From contig JAYKAV010002574.1 of NCBI GenBank assembly GCA_035582835.1, positions 481,073-545,072 of the forward strand: 64,000 nucleotides of DNA, given 5' to 3'. Every line of letters begins with the position of its first letter. Positions within the stretch are counted from its first letter, which is position 1. Positions 12,447-23,800 of the stretch are shown in pieces. The stretch is from Phoebastria nigripes (Eukaryota; Chordata; Aves; Procellariiformes; Diomedeidae). The notes beneath the pieces are model-generated. The model was not told where the DNA came from. It did not search any database and saw nothing but the letters and a program-made list of their open reading frames with translations. The translations under genes were made by a program, and so were the position numbers.

Positions 12447-15217
12447 AACCAGATCAGAAGCTTGTATAGGCTTAAAGTGGCATAGACCATATTGTGCAGA
12501 AGGTGGAAGTCCTTCTCTGGACAACCATTTCTTCAAGGCCTTTCCCCATCAGCAAAATCTCCTTACATTTTCCTGCCAGAGGTCGAGATCCCATAGGTGG
12601 TGTCCGTAGCCTCCTGAAGCCTCTAAAGGCTTTGAATATTCTCTGTGTTTGGCCTGTTGTTGGTAGGACATTTTTGTGGGGGTAATGTACAGCGCTAATA
12701 CCTGATGGGCCTATTTTTTATGTTGTATGCCAAATACTGCCATACAGTTACTGCTGCTGCGGCCCCAAAGGGCGGTGAAGAGTGCAGGTGTCGGGCCCCA
12801 CAGATGCTCAGCGGTGCAGGTTTGTGAAGTTTATTTCGATAAGTAACCTTCATTATTTCACGTATTCTGAAATTATTGTGTGTTTTAACCGTGATAACGT
12901 TCATCTGGTTGAATTTGGTACTTTATGAAGTTAAATCTTTAAAATGCTCTGTCATGACATAAATCCACAGAGGGAAAAATGGATGTCAGCGGGTGTCATC
13001 CTGCAGTGTTCGGTGAAGGCCTTTTTGTCACTGTTGTGCAGGAGTAAAATGATATATTAGTACCCAGGCAAAGTAAACTGAGTAATTTGGGGAACTCTAG
13101 TCTTGTTGCTTTTAACTGCCCTAGTTGTGGTATGTTTAATAGTCAAAAAATTTTGTACTGCTTCATGGAGGGCTTATAGGTGCAGTGGCAGAAGGATATG
13201 ACTGAAAGATGGGCTTATTTTTGGAAACCTAATTATAACAGCATCATTTTACTTTCCGTTATTGTTGCCCAAGGTTTGTCATGTTTCTAGTGTTGCTATT
13301 AATGTCTTCTTAAATGTCAATTTTGAACTGCTGATGGTGATCATCTCATATCATATTGCTAAATATATACATGCTGTTGAGAATGTCTGATGTAAATGTT
13401 ACTGCCAGACCCTCTACATATGCATATTAGAAGCCTTCTTATGCTAAATTGCTGCTATCAAATATATACTTAACTATTTTCCTAAGTGGTGTACGAAACA
13501 AATTAAGACTTTTTTTTCAGGTGACCTCATACTATTGTATTATTTTAAATGATCTGTGATAGGGAAGATCTTGCTTCTGAATAATTGTGACACTAAATGC
13601 TGCTAAGTAAATTCCAAATATATCTTCACTGATGAACTGAAAGCTAATGTCATTTCCTTCTAAATGTTGCTCTGTGAGATCTAGGTGCATGTGACTACCA
13701 CCTAGCAACTAGCAGTCAAATGAAGAAAAACAAAAAATGCCTCAGGGACATTCTTAGTAGAACTTTGTAATATATAAAAAAAATAAGTTGGCCCTTGTAG
13801 TCTGGTAAATTCAATACAGTTTCAATTATTAATGATAAATACCTCTTCATTTTCTTTTTACTGAGTCATTTTGGAAATGAAAAGTCACTTTAAGACATAG
13901 GTTCTTATAATCCTTAAATTAGTTGGCTGGTTAATTGTATGTGAATGACTACTGTGTGCAGCTTAAGTTGTGGTGTTCAGTTTACTACTTCTTGGAAGCA
14001 GGATGTGCGAAGTTTTCCTCTGATATATATTGAATTTCATGCGTTTAAGCTATTTGAAGTGTATAATATTTGTAATTTGGATTGAAACATCAATTACTTG
14101 CTGTCAGAGCTGTTCTTTAAACTCTTTCCTTTGTAAGAAATCACCTGTAGCTTCACTGTGTAAATAAGATTGCAAACATAACTGAAAAATGCGTTAGTAT
14201 CTTGTTGCTACTAAAAGTGGTTGCAAATGACTGTGGAGATTACATGCCAAGGGAATAAGATTTTGCCTTTACAATGATTTTATGATGTTTCCAGTGGCCT
14301 TTAATATCTGCCATTATGCTTTTTTCATGCTTCAAAAGCAAGGTCTTGAAANTTTAAAGTTATAAGTATATTTACTATATTCACCCACATCTGTGAAAAA
14401 AGATGTGTCTGACTTCTGGCACATGAGTACGTAATTGTGGGATTTCGAAGTGCTTGTATCTTGTTAGAACAGCAAACCTTTGGATATCAAATATGCAATT
14501 TTGAAGAAATGAGGGATGCCATTTGTTTTTATTAAGCTGGGATTTGAATGTTTGGAGAAAGCATTGGGGGAGGAATTTCTTCTGAAATGGAAGTAATATT
14601 CCTCATTTGTGACGTTAAAAATATTATTTTTGGCATAGTTACATTCTTTATAAAAAACCATAGGAATCTGTGCCTAAAAGAAATATGCTTATTTTCCATG
14701 TCTACTTATAACTTGGTTTTTTATTATTATTTTCATTTTCATGAGGGTTTCTGTGTAACAGCAAAACCAGAATTGAATATACTGCTCTCCAAGTGTGCCA
14801 TCATTGCTTTGTGTTGGAAAGGCCAATGTATTGATTACAGAATATCAGTGCATTGAAAACTCTTCATTATATTATCAAGTCATAAAGAAGATCAGTGAGT
14901 GATGTTTTTCAGGCAAGGAACTGCAGAGTAAAGTTAAAATTAACTATTTTAGCTGACCACAAACAAAGAAAAAGACAAGGATGATAAAGCTTGGAATTCA
15001 GCTATTACCTCTCTTTTCATTTATTCAATGAACACCTTTCCATCTTTTGTGCAGCTTTCCATTCTTGTCCTTTTGGTTATTCACATATTCCAAATACCAA
15101 ACCTTGTATAAGTATGCTTTTATATCCTGAGAAGCTTGCACTTTCTATGGAAGATTAAGGTTTTGGTTGGTTGACTTAAACTTACAAAAGCCAACATACT
15201 TGTATGATTTTAGATGT

Positions 15218-15802
15218 TGTCGTGGTTTAACCTTGGCCAGCACCTAAACACCACACAGCCGCTTGCTCACCCCCGCAACTCCGGTAGGATGGGGNAGAGA
15301 ATTGGGAGGGCACGAGTAGGAAAACTCGCAGGTTGAGAGAAAAACAGTTTAATAATTGAAATAAAACAAAGTAGAACAGTAATAGTAACAGTGATAACAA
15401 CAACAACAATAGAACATACAAAGCAGGTGATGCACAATGCAACTGCTCGCCACCCGCCGAACCGACGTGTAGCCTGATACGCGAGAGCCCATCCCGTGAT
15501 GCCAGAGTCCCCCTCACACTTAGTTTTTATACTGAGCATGACGTCGCATGGTATGGAATACCCCATTGGCCANCTGGGTCAACCGCCCCNGNTATGCTCC
15601 NCCCGCCAGCTTCCCATGCACCTGGCAGGGCATGGGAGGCCGAAAAGTGCCCGGTGCAAGCACCACCCAGCACAAGCACCACCCAGCACCACCCAAAACA
15701 TCAATGGGCCATCAACGCTCCTATTATACCAAACCCAAAACACCGCACACACCCCCAGCTACTGGGAGGAAAGTTAACTCTGTCCCAGCCAGAACAAGGA
15801 CA
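15218..15802 (-). mobile_element. Solo LTR of an avian endogenous retrovirus
   Basis: This non-coding 585-bp block starts TGTCGTGG and ends AAGGACA on the plus strand, giving the TG...CA ends of an LTR. I recognise it as a common bird LTR that often begins TGTCGTGGTTTAACC in this orientation. The sense strand is minus: TATAAAA lies at 15525-15531 (minus) and ATTAAA at 15348-15353 (minus), in the right order for promoter then polyadenylation signal. Flanking bases are GATGT (15213-15217) and GACGT (15803-15807), a 5-bp target duplication with one mismatch, which suggests an ERVL-like integrase. No internal gag/pol/env region is attached, so this is a solo LTR left by recombination. Several N bases lie within 15295-15605. 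The open frames on both strands here are incidental. Confidence 0.85.
15525..15531 (-). promoter_or_regulatory. TATA box of the solo LTR
   Basis: TATAAAA on the minus strand, inside the LTR and upstream (in minus sense) of the ATTAAA signal at 15348-15353. The spacing of about 175 bp fits a U3-R layout. Any transcript started here would run leftward, antisense to the host teneurin gene. Whether it is still active cannot be judged from sequence. Confidence 0.5.
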
Positions 15803-17214
15803 GACGTAATGTACAATAAATGTAGATGACACAACAGAAGTTTATGGTTTTAGACCTGTCTTANATCCTGACTGATCCTGTCTGACCTTGAGGCATTTTG
15901 TACTATTTCTCTAATTATGCTTATGAAGTGGCATTTGGGGAACCCTTAGGAAATATTGGGAAATCATTTCTGTAAAGGTAGCTCTTCAGTACAGGATGTG
16001 TGAAGAATTAGTTCTTTTTTGGTGGGTTGTGTTTGATTACAAGGAAATTGTATCCTGTATTTAGTAAGATACAGCCAGCGCGCTCTTCTTCATGCAGTAA
16101 CAGTGGTCTTCTGCTATAAAATTAAATTAAGAATTCAGTAAAATGTATTCTAACTCAGGCTTACAATTCTAGTGCATTTTGTGTTCATGGAGAACATGAT
16201 TATTCCTAAGTGTGTTTGGGATTAAGGACGGCTTTATGAATTCAGCACTGTAATCGTTTAGTTGATCCTTGTTTCGATGCCTTGTGTTTCAGGGTAAGCA
16301 TGAGGATATTCATTTTGTTATGAGGAATTCTTGCCAGAAGTCAATACACTGGAGGAGGACAAGCTAGTATGGAGAAACTGGCAAATACAGAGAGTGCAAT
16401 TAGCAGAAAAGGAAAGAAAATTATTTAAAGTGGTATATAGCCAGTAATAATAGAAATAAGGGGGGAAATTACAATATATGTTAGAAAAATACATAGATTG
16501 GAGAATAAAATAAGCGTAGCATTTCTCTGGAGAAAGTTATCTAAGTCCTAGAATTTTTTTTAAGAGTAGACTGCATACGGCACTGAGAAATAACACATAT
16601 AGAAGCAAGGAGAGGAGAGGGATAATTTATTAAGTCTTTTCTATCTCTAACTTACAGCTGTAGCCTGTAAGTGAGATTCAGTTGAACATGGAACCTGTGC
16701 TGCAGATTTAAGTGCAGTATGTGCTTCACCATGTCCTGAACTGTGAATCAGGAGCAGCTGGGCACGTGATGGCCCTCTTTTGAGTTGGGTAGATCAANTT
16801 AGGACATTCAATAACTTCCTTACATTAATTTCATATAAAAATTTCAGTGATGAGTGGGGAGAAGTTAGCCTAATGGTGAAGAAGACAGTGCATGCATGAA
16901 ACATATGACAACCCTTGCACTGGAGCATATGGTGGATCACGCTTGAGTACAGGCATTATTTTCCTTTAAAATTTTTTGAAGTTGCATAGGTGCCAATGCA
17001 GACCTTGTCAGGCCTGCATTTTGTGGTGGGAAATATAGTCAATGGCAGCTACCACGTACAGCACATAGGATGCCAAGAGGGCCCTTTCCATGCAGCTTGG
17101 ATGGATCTGCAGGCATGAGTGTCTGAAAATCCAGTCTTTCATCTTTCTGAGCTTTCCCTCCCTTGCCAAGATTACACCTATGACAGCCCCACAGAGATAT
17201 TTGTTGCTGCTCTT

Positions 17215-17270
17215 GATATTGTTAATATTAAATATTAAAATTAAGTAAAAAATATTAATATTTTAGTAGT
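17215..17270. repeat. AT-rich inverted-repeat-like stretch
   Basis: The words TTAATATTAAATATTAAAAT and AAATATTAATATTTTAG are close to each other's reverse complement and could form a small cruciform or hairpin. Such stretches are common in AT-rich introns. Confidence 0.5.
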
Positions 17271-17299
17271 CACACAAGTCTCCGCACATCATTAGAGCC

Positions 17300-17385
17300 T
17301 CTTTGTACTAAGCACTTTTCAACAATATAGAGGCACAGCCCCTGTCCTGGAAAGCTTGTAATATAAAACAAAGAATGTATGAAAA
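17300..17385. repeat. Possible old retroposon relic
   Basis: The stretch TACTAAGCACTTTTCAACAA, followed by CACAGCCCCTGTCCTGGAAA and GCTTGTAATATAAAAC, resembles a conserved amniote interspersed repeat that I remember as containing 'cactttacaaa ... agtccctgccccaaagagcttacaatctaa'. I cannot name the family with confidence. Confidence 0.25.
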
Positions 17386-19589
17386 ATGGGGAAGGATGAC
17401 TCAGTCATATATCTGTATTATATATTTTGATTTTAATTTATGAACACCGAATGTTCCTATTTTCTGTTCAACTTAGCTGTTGGTTGGCTGATTTGGAAGG
17501 AGAAACTGCAAATAGATGTGGGTTTGGGTTTGCTTCCCTTCTTTCATACTTTTGCACATTTCTGTAATTCATAAAAACTTGTAGTTTCTCTTTTCAATTT
17601 TTAAAAAATAATTTCAGATGCGATATTCAAAAAGGTTAAAGAGAATGAAATTTATAGGTCACATTCCTGGCTGCTTCTGTCTTATATTTTACCGTCTAGA
17701 GGATATCCCAATGCTAGAAAAACGCCTTTAACAGCTAAGTTTTACTGTCTTTGGTCAAATTGACGACAGTACAAATTGATTCCAGATCTGGGATCCAGAT
17801 TTATTGTAATTGTTTGAAAACAGATGCTGATTCAAATTACTGCATTTAACAACTCGAAGTAAAATGCCATTCTCTGGTGGTCAGGTGTTAATTTGGATGA
17901 CTTAAGGGTGTGGAGTAAACTGTTCCAAGGGGAGCCTCTGCTGCACCATGTGTGGCCCCACTGCACAGGAGAGGCAGTGGGGGAAAGGCACAAGTGGGAG
18001 GGCATTGCGACAGGGTGGTCTGCAAACTGGCTTGCTTTGGTGAGCTGGGGCTTTGGAGAGCCCCATCCAGGAGAATGCTCTGTCCATCAGGGCAGACAGA
18101 AGCTGGGGTGTGGTTGCTTGCAGTTGCAGTGATCAGGAAGAAAATTTGTTGTTTAGGTAAGATTACCTGAGGCCAGCCAGTTTTTTCTGATTTCTTTATA
18201 GTACCAGCTGAGCAGAAGTGGCTCTGGAAAGACAAATTCTTTAATTTGTAATGACTTGTGAGGATTATTACAGTCTCTAATACGCAAGGCCCAGCAATGC
18301 ACTTTGATGACCAAGGATCTCCCTCACAGAAGAACTGCACAGTTCATTCATACAAAATATACACACAATAGAAATATATACACCAACCCCAGTAAGAAGT
18401 ATCATAGACTGGTAGGACATGGGCCTTGAAAGGGCAGCAGAGACTTTGGCTTTGTTGTTTTTATGACATCTTGCATTGACTTACATATGTACATTATTGC
18501 AAAGCTTATAGTTTTGTGGTCTGTTTTCTACTGCCACAGTCCTTGAAATAAATCAATGTGAATAAGGTTTAAATCTGTGTGATGACAAATAGGACTGCGA
18601 TGTTTTCAAATTGGTGTCTTAAAGCAAAACAGGCATGGCAACTCTGTCCAGCGAAGCAGTGTGCTAGCCACACTAGCTCATCATGGTGTCACTCTTCTTC
18701 CACACTTCTTTCCTTCAGTTTCCATGACTGATCATCATCATTTTATAATAATTTTTAAGAATGTGCACGGTCCAACTTCTCTGGCTCTTTTTATTACTGC
18801 TATTACTACAGCATTATGCAATTCCGTGGTGTCCTTCGTGTGTTTCCAGCATGTTCTTCTCATCTCTGCACAAGCTAGCGTTCCTGAACTCTACAAAGTA
18901 CGGCAGAGCTCACTGCCCATCACTCTTCTGTAGCTGTTGAGACACAAGGTGTTGATTCCCCCGAACATTATTTACATCTTGTGTTGCTGCCCCTTGCGCT
19001 TTCTCCATGGTCGAGTCTTCCTCCACCCCCTTCCACACTCCTGGCAATATGTGAACTTTGTGTTCATGTATTTGTTAAATAGCTGGAACAGGGAGCTATA
19101 ACACAATTCAAGTTAACTTTGTGCTCTTGACGTTCACTCAGTCACTAGTGCCCTAAGGGATATCTTCTTGGAGCTTTTGTTTCCCCTTTCAGAGTTAATC
19201 AGACACATAAAGACTGTTTTGTCTCGAGACCTACAACCACTGAAAAGCAACAAAGGATCAGCACAAATCACTAAACTTCTTATGGCATATAAGACTTGGT
19301 CATCTCATTAAGTATTTATGTATGCTCTTTTTTTTTTTCCTGCAGCTGTCATATTTCTCAGAGGGGACACAGTACGTTATCACNCCATCCACTTGCCTTT
19401 ATGCCTCTTTGTGAAGCTGCAATGGGAAGCTCAATCGTTTTTTAGCGAGTCAGACATAGTAGACCTGCTTTTAGTTTAAGCATTTTGCAGTCTTGCAGGA
19501 AAATATTCTGGGTGTGAGCTGTTTAGATTCTGTTTGCCTAAGTATGAGCTGGCTTTCATAATTCATTATTCTTNGCAGTATCTGAATTC

Positions 19590-19690
19590 TGGGGGGTTTG
19601 TTTCTGGTGTTTTGGTTTGGGGTTTTTTGTTTGACTTTTTGGTTGGTTGGGTTTGGGGCTTTTGTTAGGGTTTTGTTGTTGTTGTTAGCC
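19590..19690. repeat. G/T-rich low-complexity stretch
   Basis: About 100 bases made almost only of G and T on the plus strand (GGGGGGTTTGTTTCTGG, then TTGGTTGGTTGGGTTTGGGG and GTTGTTGTTGTTA). Spaced GG and GGG tracts occur throughout. It is a simple low-complexity region and not a true telomeric array, since no TTAGGG phasing is present. Confidence 0.7.
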
Positions 19691-20796
19691 TTCTAGTCTG
19701 CCTTGTTAATATTGTTTAAACCTTAACATAGTGAGGCATTTCTGGTTTGTAGTCTGTTTCTTTTCTGAATAAAGGATTTCAATTGTGGGAGATTGATACC
19801 TGGTTTTGTACAGTTTTGTGCATCTACTACTTTCAGGTCCTGTACTCTTCGCATGGTTCGTGGTGTTGAGCATCATTGCAGCCTAGATTGTGTTGGCAGT
19901 GAGTGCTTTGCTCTTGTGCCATCTGGGTCACCATGTATTGAAAAAGTACTAAGCTTCAGTATATCCCAAAGAGTACTTTCTGACCCAAATGGAGAAGTGA
20001 GAGTACAGATCTTGGAACTTTGCTGCAAAGAGGAGCTAAATTTGTCTTTCANCAACATCTATATGTGCAGAAGTTTTTTTTTTTTAACCTGTCCCCACAG
20101 GGTGAAATATTAATGTTATGTTTTCTGTATTCTTTAGCTTTTGAGGGTCAGTGCAAAGCTGTGCTCTGTTTTTCCTGTGTTACTGTGTATGGGATCTTCT
20201 GGCTTTTCCATTTCCTAAGTCATTCTTATATATATTTGTGGTCTTTTCTAGCCTTGTTTTAGAAAGCTTATAAAATGTGTTAGAGGACATGTATGCAGGG
20301 CTCAGTATACAATCACAGCTTCTTCTGATGCAGGCTCAAAATTAGTGAAGTTTTCTCATGCTTCTGTGTCTTTGATTTTGTCAGGAGGATTGCTGGCTGC
20401 TCACTACTCTATGTTGATGTGAACGTTTGTATTTCAATAACACTCTGTCCCAGGACTGGAATTCATTCCCTGCTACAGGTCTTTTCCGGCATTCTTTTTA
20501 TCCTGTGTGTTTGAAATACTGTATTTCACTTTCTGATGTTCTACTCAATATTGCTATTGAACCTTTCTGCTAAGCTACAAGCACAGAATTTTGATCATAT
20601 TTTTATCTAACATCTTTGTATTTCAAACTACTGTCATGATGCAGTGCAACTATTAAGCAATTTGCTGTGCTTCTAACCTCTGTAACATTGCTCCTAGCAT
20701 TTACTTTTGTTTATGTTTTCTCAAGTCTGGCCAAAATCTGACTATTTCTGTACTCAAAAAAGACATTTGCATGTGTATGACACTGATCCTTTGACA

Positions 20797-20798
<2 letters not shown>

Positions 20799-20856
<58 letters not shown>
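20799..20856. repeat. 58-nt uninterrupted T tract
   Basis: A pure run of 58 T, far longer than any other homopolymer in the window. To its right, TTTATT at 20880-20885 reads AATAAA on the minus strand, 23 nt before the tract starts, the usual spacing from polyadenylation signal to tail. It could be the poly(A) tail of a minus-strand retrocopy extending right from 20857. No gene body or flanking duplication was recognised, so a simple expanded T microsatellite is equally possible. Confidence 0.85.
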
Positions 20857-20861
<5 letters not shown>

Positions 20862-23800
20862 CTATTTGAATGAACTTATTTTATTCTGATGACTGATACT
20901 CTGCTTTGTGTGGAGAATTCAGTGAGTAGCTTGTCTGAGAAATTCACACTAAAATGCAAGTAGATGAGATGATTTCTCTGACTAAGCCAAAGTATGTTGC
21001 ATAGAGGAAAATCCTTGTCAGAGAAACCTGCAGAGAAAGTTGTATATCTGAAATTGTGAAAGACAGTTTCAGTTGTCAGCTATTTGGAAGAAAAAGAAAG
21101 TTGAGACCAGAAAATAGAGAAAACAAGCAACAGCAGTTGTTATCAGAAATATTTGTGTGTGATTCCACTTTTTTTCTCCCCTGTCATGGGTCGTGAATGT
21201 TGACAGTGGCCATAATACAGAAATTTTACAGGAGTTTTACCAGAACCTTTACNGATGCTGAAAATTTATTTCAAGAGTTGTTGTCTAGATCCATTGTAGC
21301 GCTTGAGTCATTAAATTCTCTAATCTGGTGGTACATGGGTGAAATTAAATTAACAGGACACTAAAATGCACTTAAACTTAGGGCTAGGAGTGAATTAGGT
21401 CTTGTGTTCTGGGCACAGCAGACTTGAATGGCTCCTTTGAAGGAATCCTACCCTAGAGGGCTGAGCAACTTCACGCTCATTAAAACTAACAATCATAACT
21501 TGACCTTTGGCAATAGATTCTGTACNCGTTTGTGCTTTAGACGCAGCAAATAAATGCAGTGTTTTAGATGCTGGTGCAATTCATATGGAGTAATGAAAGT
21601 AAAACTTGTCTCCTTCTACATCAAGACATTTTCACTCCCACTGTTGCTTCTACTACGCTGCACTGGCATAGAAAAGAGTGGCGTTACCAGGGTCAGCGAG
21701 ACCTTGGGGACCATTGTTATTTTAACTAGTGCAACTGAAACATGCTCTGAACATGGTGAGAGGACAGTAGTCTGGAAACATCTCATAGGTGCTGCTTTCT
21801 CAGCAACGCAATCACTAGTGGGAAATGTCACCGACATGACTTGGTGCATCGGCAGCCCTTATAATCCTGGATGGCTGCAGGCAGCTCTAATTATTTGTTA
21901 ACGTCCGCTGATAGCACAGCAGGTAGTGTCCCATAACGGTGCTGCTCAACTTCACAATTTGCTTCCTGCTCAAAGGTGAGAGAAGGGCTATTGAACAAGA
22001 GCCGTAGGATTATCAGAGGTGTCCAGGGGAGCTGCTGCCTAGAGGGATGACAGTTTGTTTTGTAAAGTTGTTTTTATTTGAAAGCACATTTTAGCAACCA
22101 TTTCCGTATTAGCTCCACAAAATATTTGAAGCTGTATCTGCTTCTCGGGTGGAAAACAGCTATAAAGTAATCTCAAGATATTTACCAAACCTTTGTGGCT
22201 TTTTCCCCTTCTCTCTTTGTCCTCTTTTCATCTTCCAAATTGCATTTTCTGGGAATTAAATAATAATGGGCCTGTTTTCTCAAAACTCCCTAGCCGCTGC
22301 AGTATTACAGCCCAAAGAGAGTGTGGGAGTTTTCTAGCAATACATTGAATTTCTGGTCTGATAATTCTTGGCAACAAAAGTATGATTTCAGTTGCTCAAA
22401 TCCCAGCTGCCATATTTTCAGGTAATTACTGGAAAAAAATTATCTTACTGTATGGGAAATAGTGACTGAATGTACCCTAATTTTCAACTACAAGTAAGTT
22501 TAGAGAATACCTCGTATACTATGGGTATCTGTTGATCTTATACAGTGGTTAGATAAGTTATATAATAATCTTTGAGATGTTATTTCATCTCCCTGATCAA
22601 TTTGTGATAAAGTTTGGGAGCTTTTATTCTGTTGGAATGTATAATTGAATTTTCACATTATATCTTTATCTTATCCCCTCCCCCTTCCTTTCCCTCTTTT
22701 TTTTTTTTTCTCTCTTTCTGTTATATGTATACCATCATTATAGAAACAGAATTTACGGTATTTTGCAGTGTCTCTAGACCATGTTGTGCATAATACGGTA
22801 AACACAGTAACAAAATGTCATACGGTATTTTTAGGGAAGTGTTGCATTAAAAATTACTGCAGACATTAAATAGTAACGTTGTCATGTACCTCTGATCTTG
22901 ACAGATACTTGGTCATAATTGTAGCCTGTCTGTAAAGATTTTGTATCTCATATTTAAGAAATAAAATACAGAATTATCACATAATAGTGCATGTAAAACT
23001 GTTTTGTATGTTTTAACACTGTTAATACCTGTTAACATCGACTTTGGCGCTTAGCAGTTCAGAAATATTTTCTAATTCTGATGAGGATTAACTATGTAAT
23101 AATTTTTACATTCTTGCAAAAATGGAAAAACAAAAAAGAGATTAATTCTGATTTTGGGAGTGGCCCGGGATTCAGATCTAGGGTACTTTCCTGGTTCTTT
23201 TGCAGGTGACTTCTGACTTTAGGTATGCTGTTTAGCCACTCATCCTCCCAAAGGCTTAGGTAAGCAGCTGCAAACCTTAGTTTCTCTCCTGTCACTGGCA
23301 GTGCTGTCCGTAGTTGGTGGCAGGGACATGCTCTGCCTTATTGTCACTTCAAGGTCTACAGGTTTTGCATTTAGCACTAAGTGCCACAGCTTCTATTAGG
23401 AGGAAAAGGATTTCTTTTAATAATTAAAAAGGGTCGTGATTCCTCTCCTGGTGCTGGTTTGAATGAACAGGGAATTGTGCTGAACTCTGTGTCGTTGGCA
23501 AGTGAGGCTTGCAGTCAGACAAGCCCCGCTGGCAGCGGCTGAGCCACGTAAGGGCTGCCTGTCCCAGCCTTCCTGCTGCCCATGCCAGCTAACTGCCCAG
23601 GTAGCTGCTCCCTAACCTGCCCTGTCCAGACAGTCCCCATTCCCTCACGTGTTTCCGATAACAAAGCCCTTTTAGCCTGCCATTTTGACATCAGGGGGTT
23701 AGGAAACAAGTGCATGGTTGTGATGCTGAGGGGTGATATCCCCCCCGGTGACGAGCAGCTGGGAGCAATAACCTCTTCACCCCACTCAGATGCATCCAGG

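Larger units (their letters stand above)
2100..15217. other. Intronic sequence with no gene seen
   Basis: AT-rich sequence with isolated N bases (6825, 7488, 8995, 11703, 12024, 14352) and short homopolymers. Open frames are all under about 130 codons and show no domain or family motif. Apart from the weak MIR-like trace near 4.2 kb, the G12 run at 9.2 kb and the A and T tracts at 10.4 and 12.4 kb, I see nothing to annotate. Confidence 0.5.

Noticed and set aside
15496..15829. Three overlapping plus-strand open frames, 71-93 codons
   Set aside because: They lie mostly inside the solo LTR, contain N bases, and are non-coding LTR sequence read in different frames.
17888..18340. 150-codon minus-strand open frame
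   Set aside because: Overlaps other open frames on both strands in a locally GC-richer stretch. No domain, no splice-site context and no similarity that I recognise.
18400..18445. Possible CR1 3' end (ATCATAGACTGGTAGGACAT)
   Set aside because: Only about 20 bases resemble CR1, and the following bases do not continue the match.
19590..19690. Possible interstitial telomeric repeat
   Set aside because: G/T-rich but without regular TTAGGG units. Ordinary low-complexity sequence.
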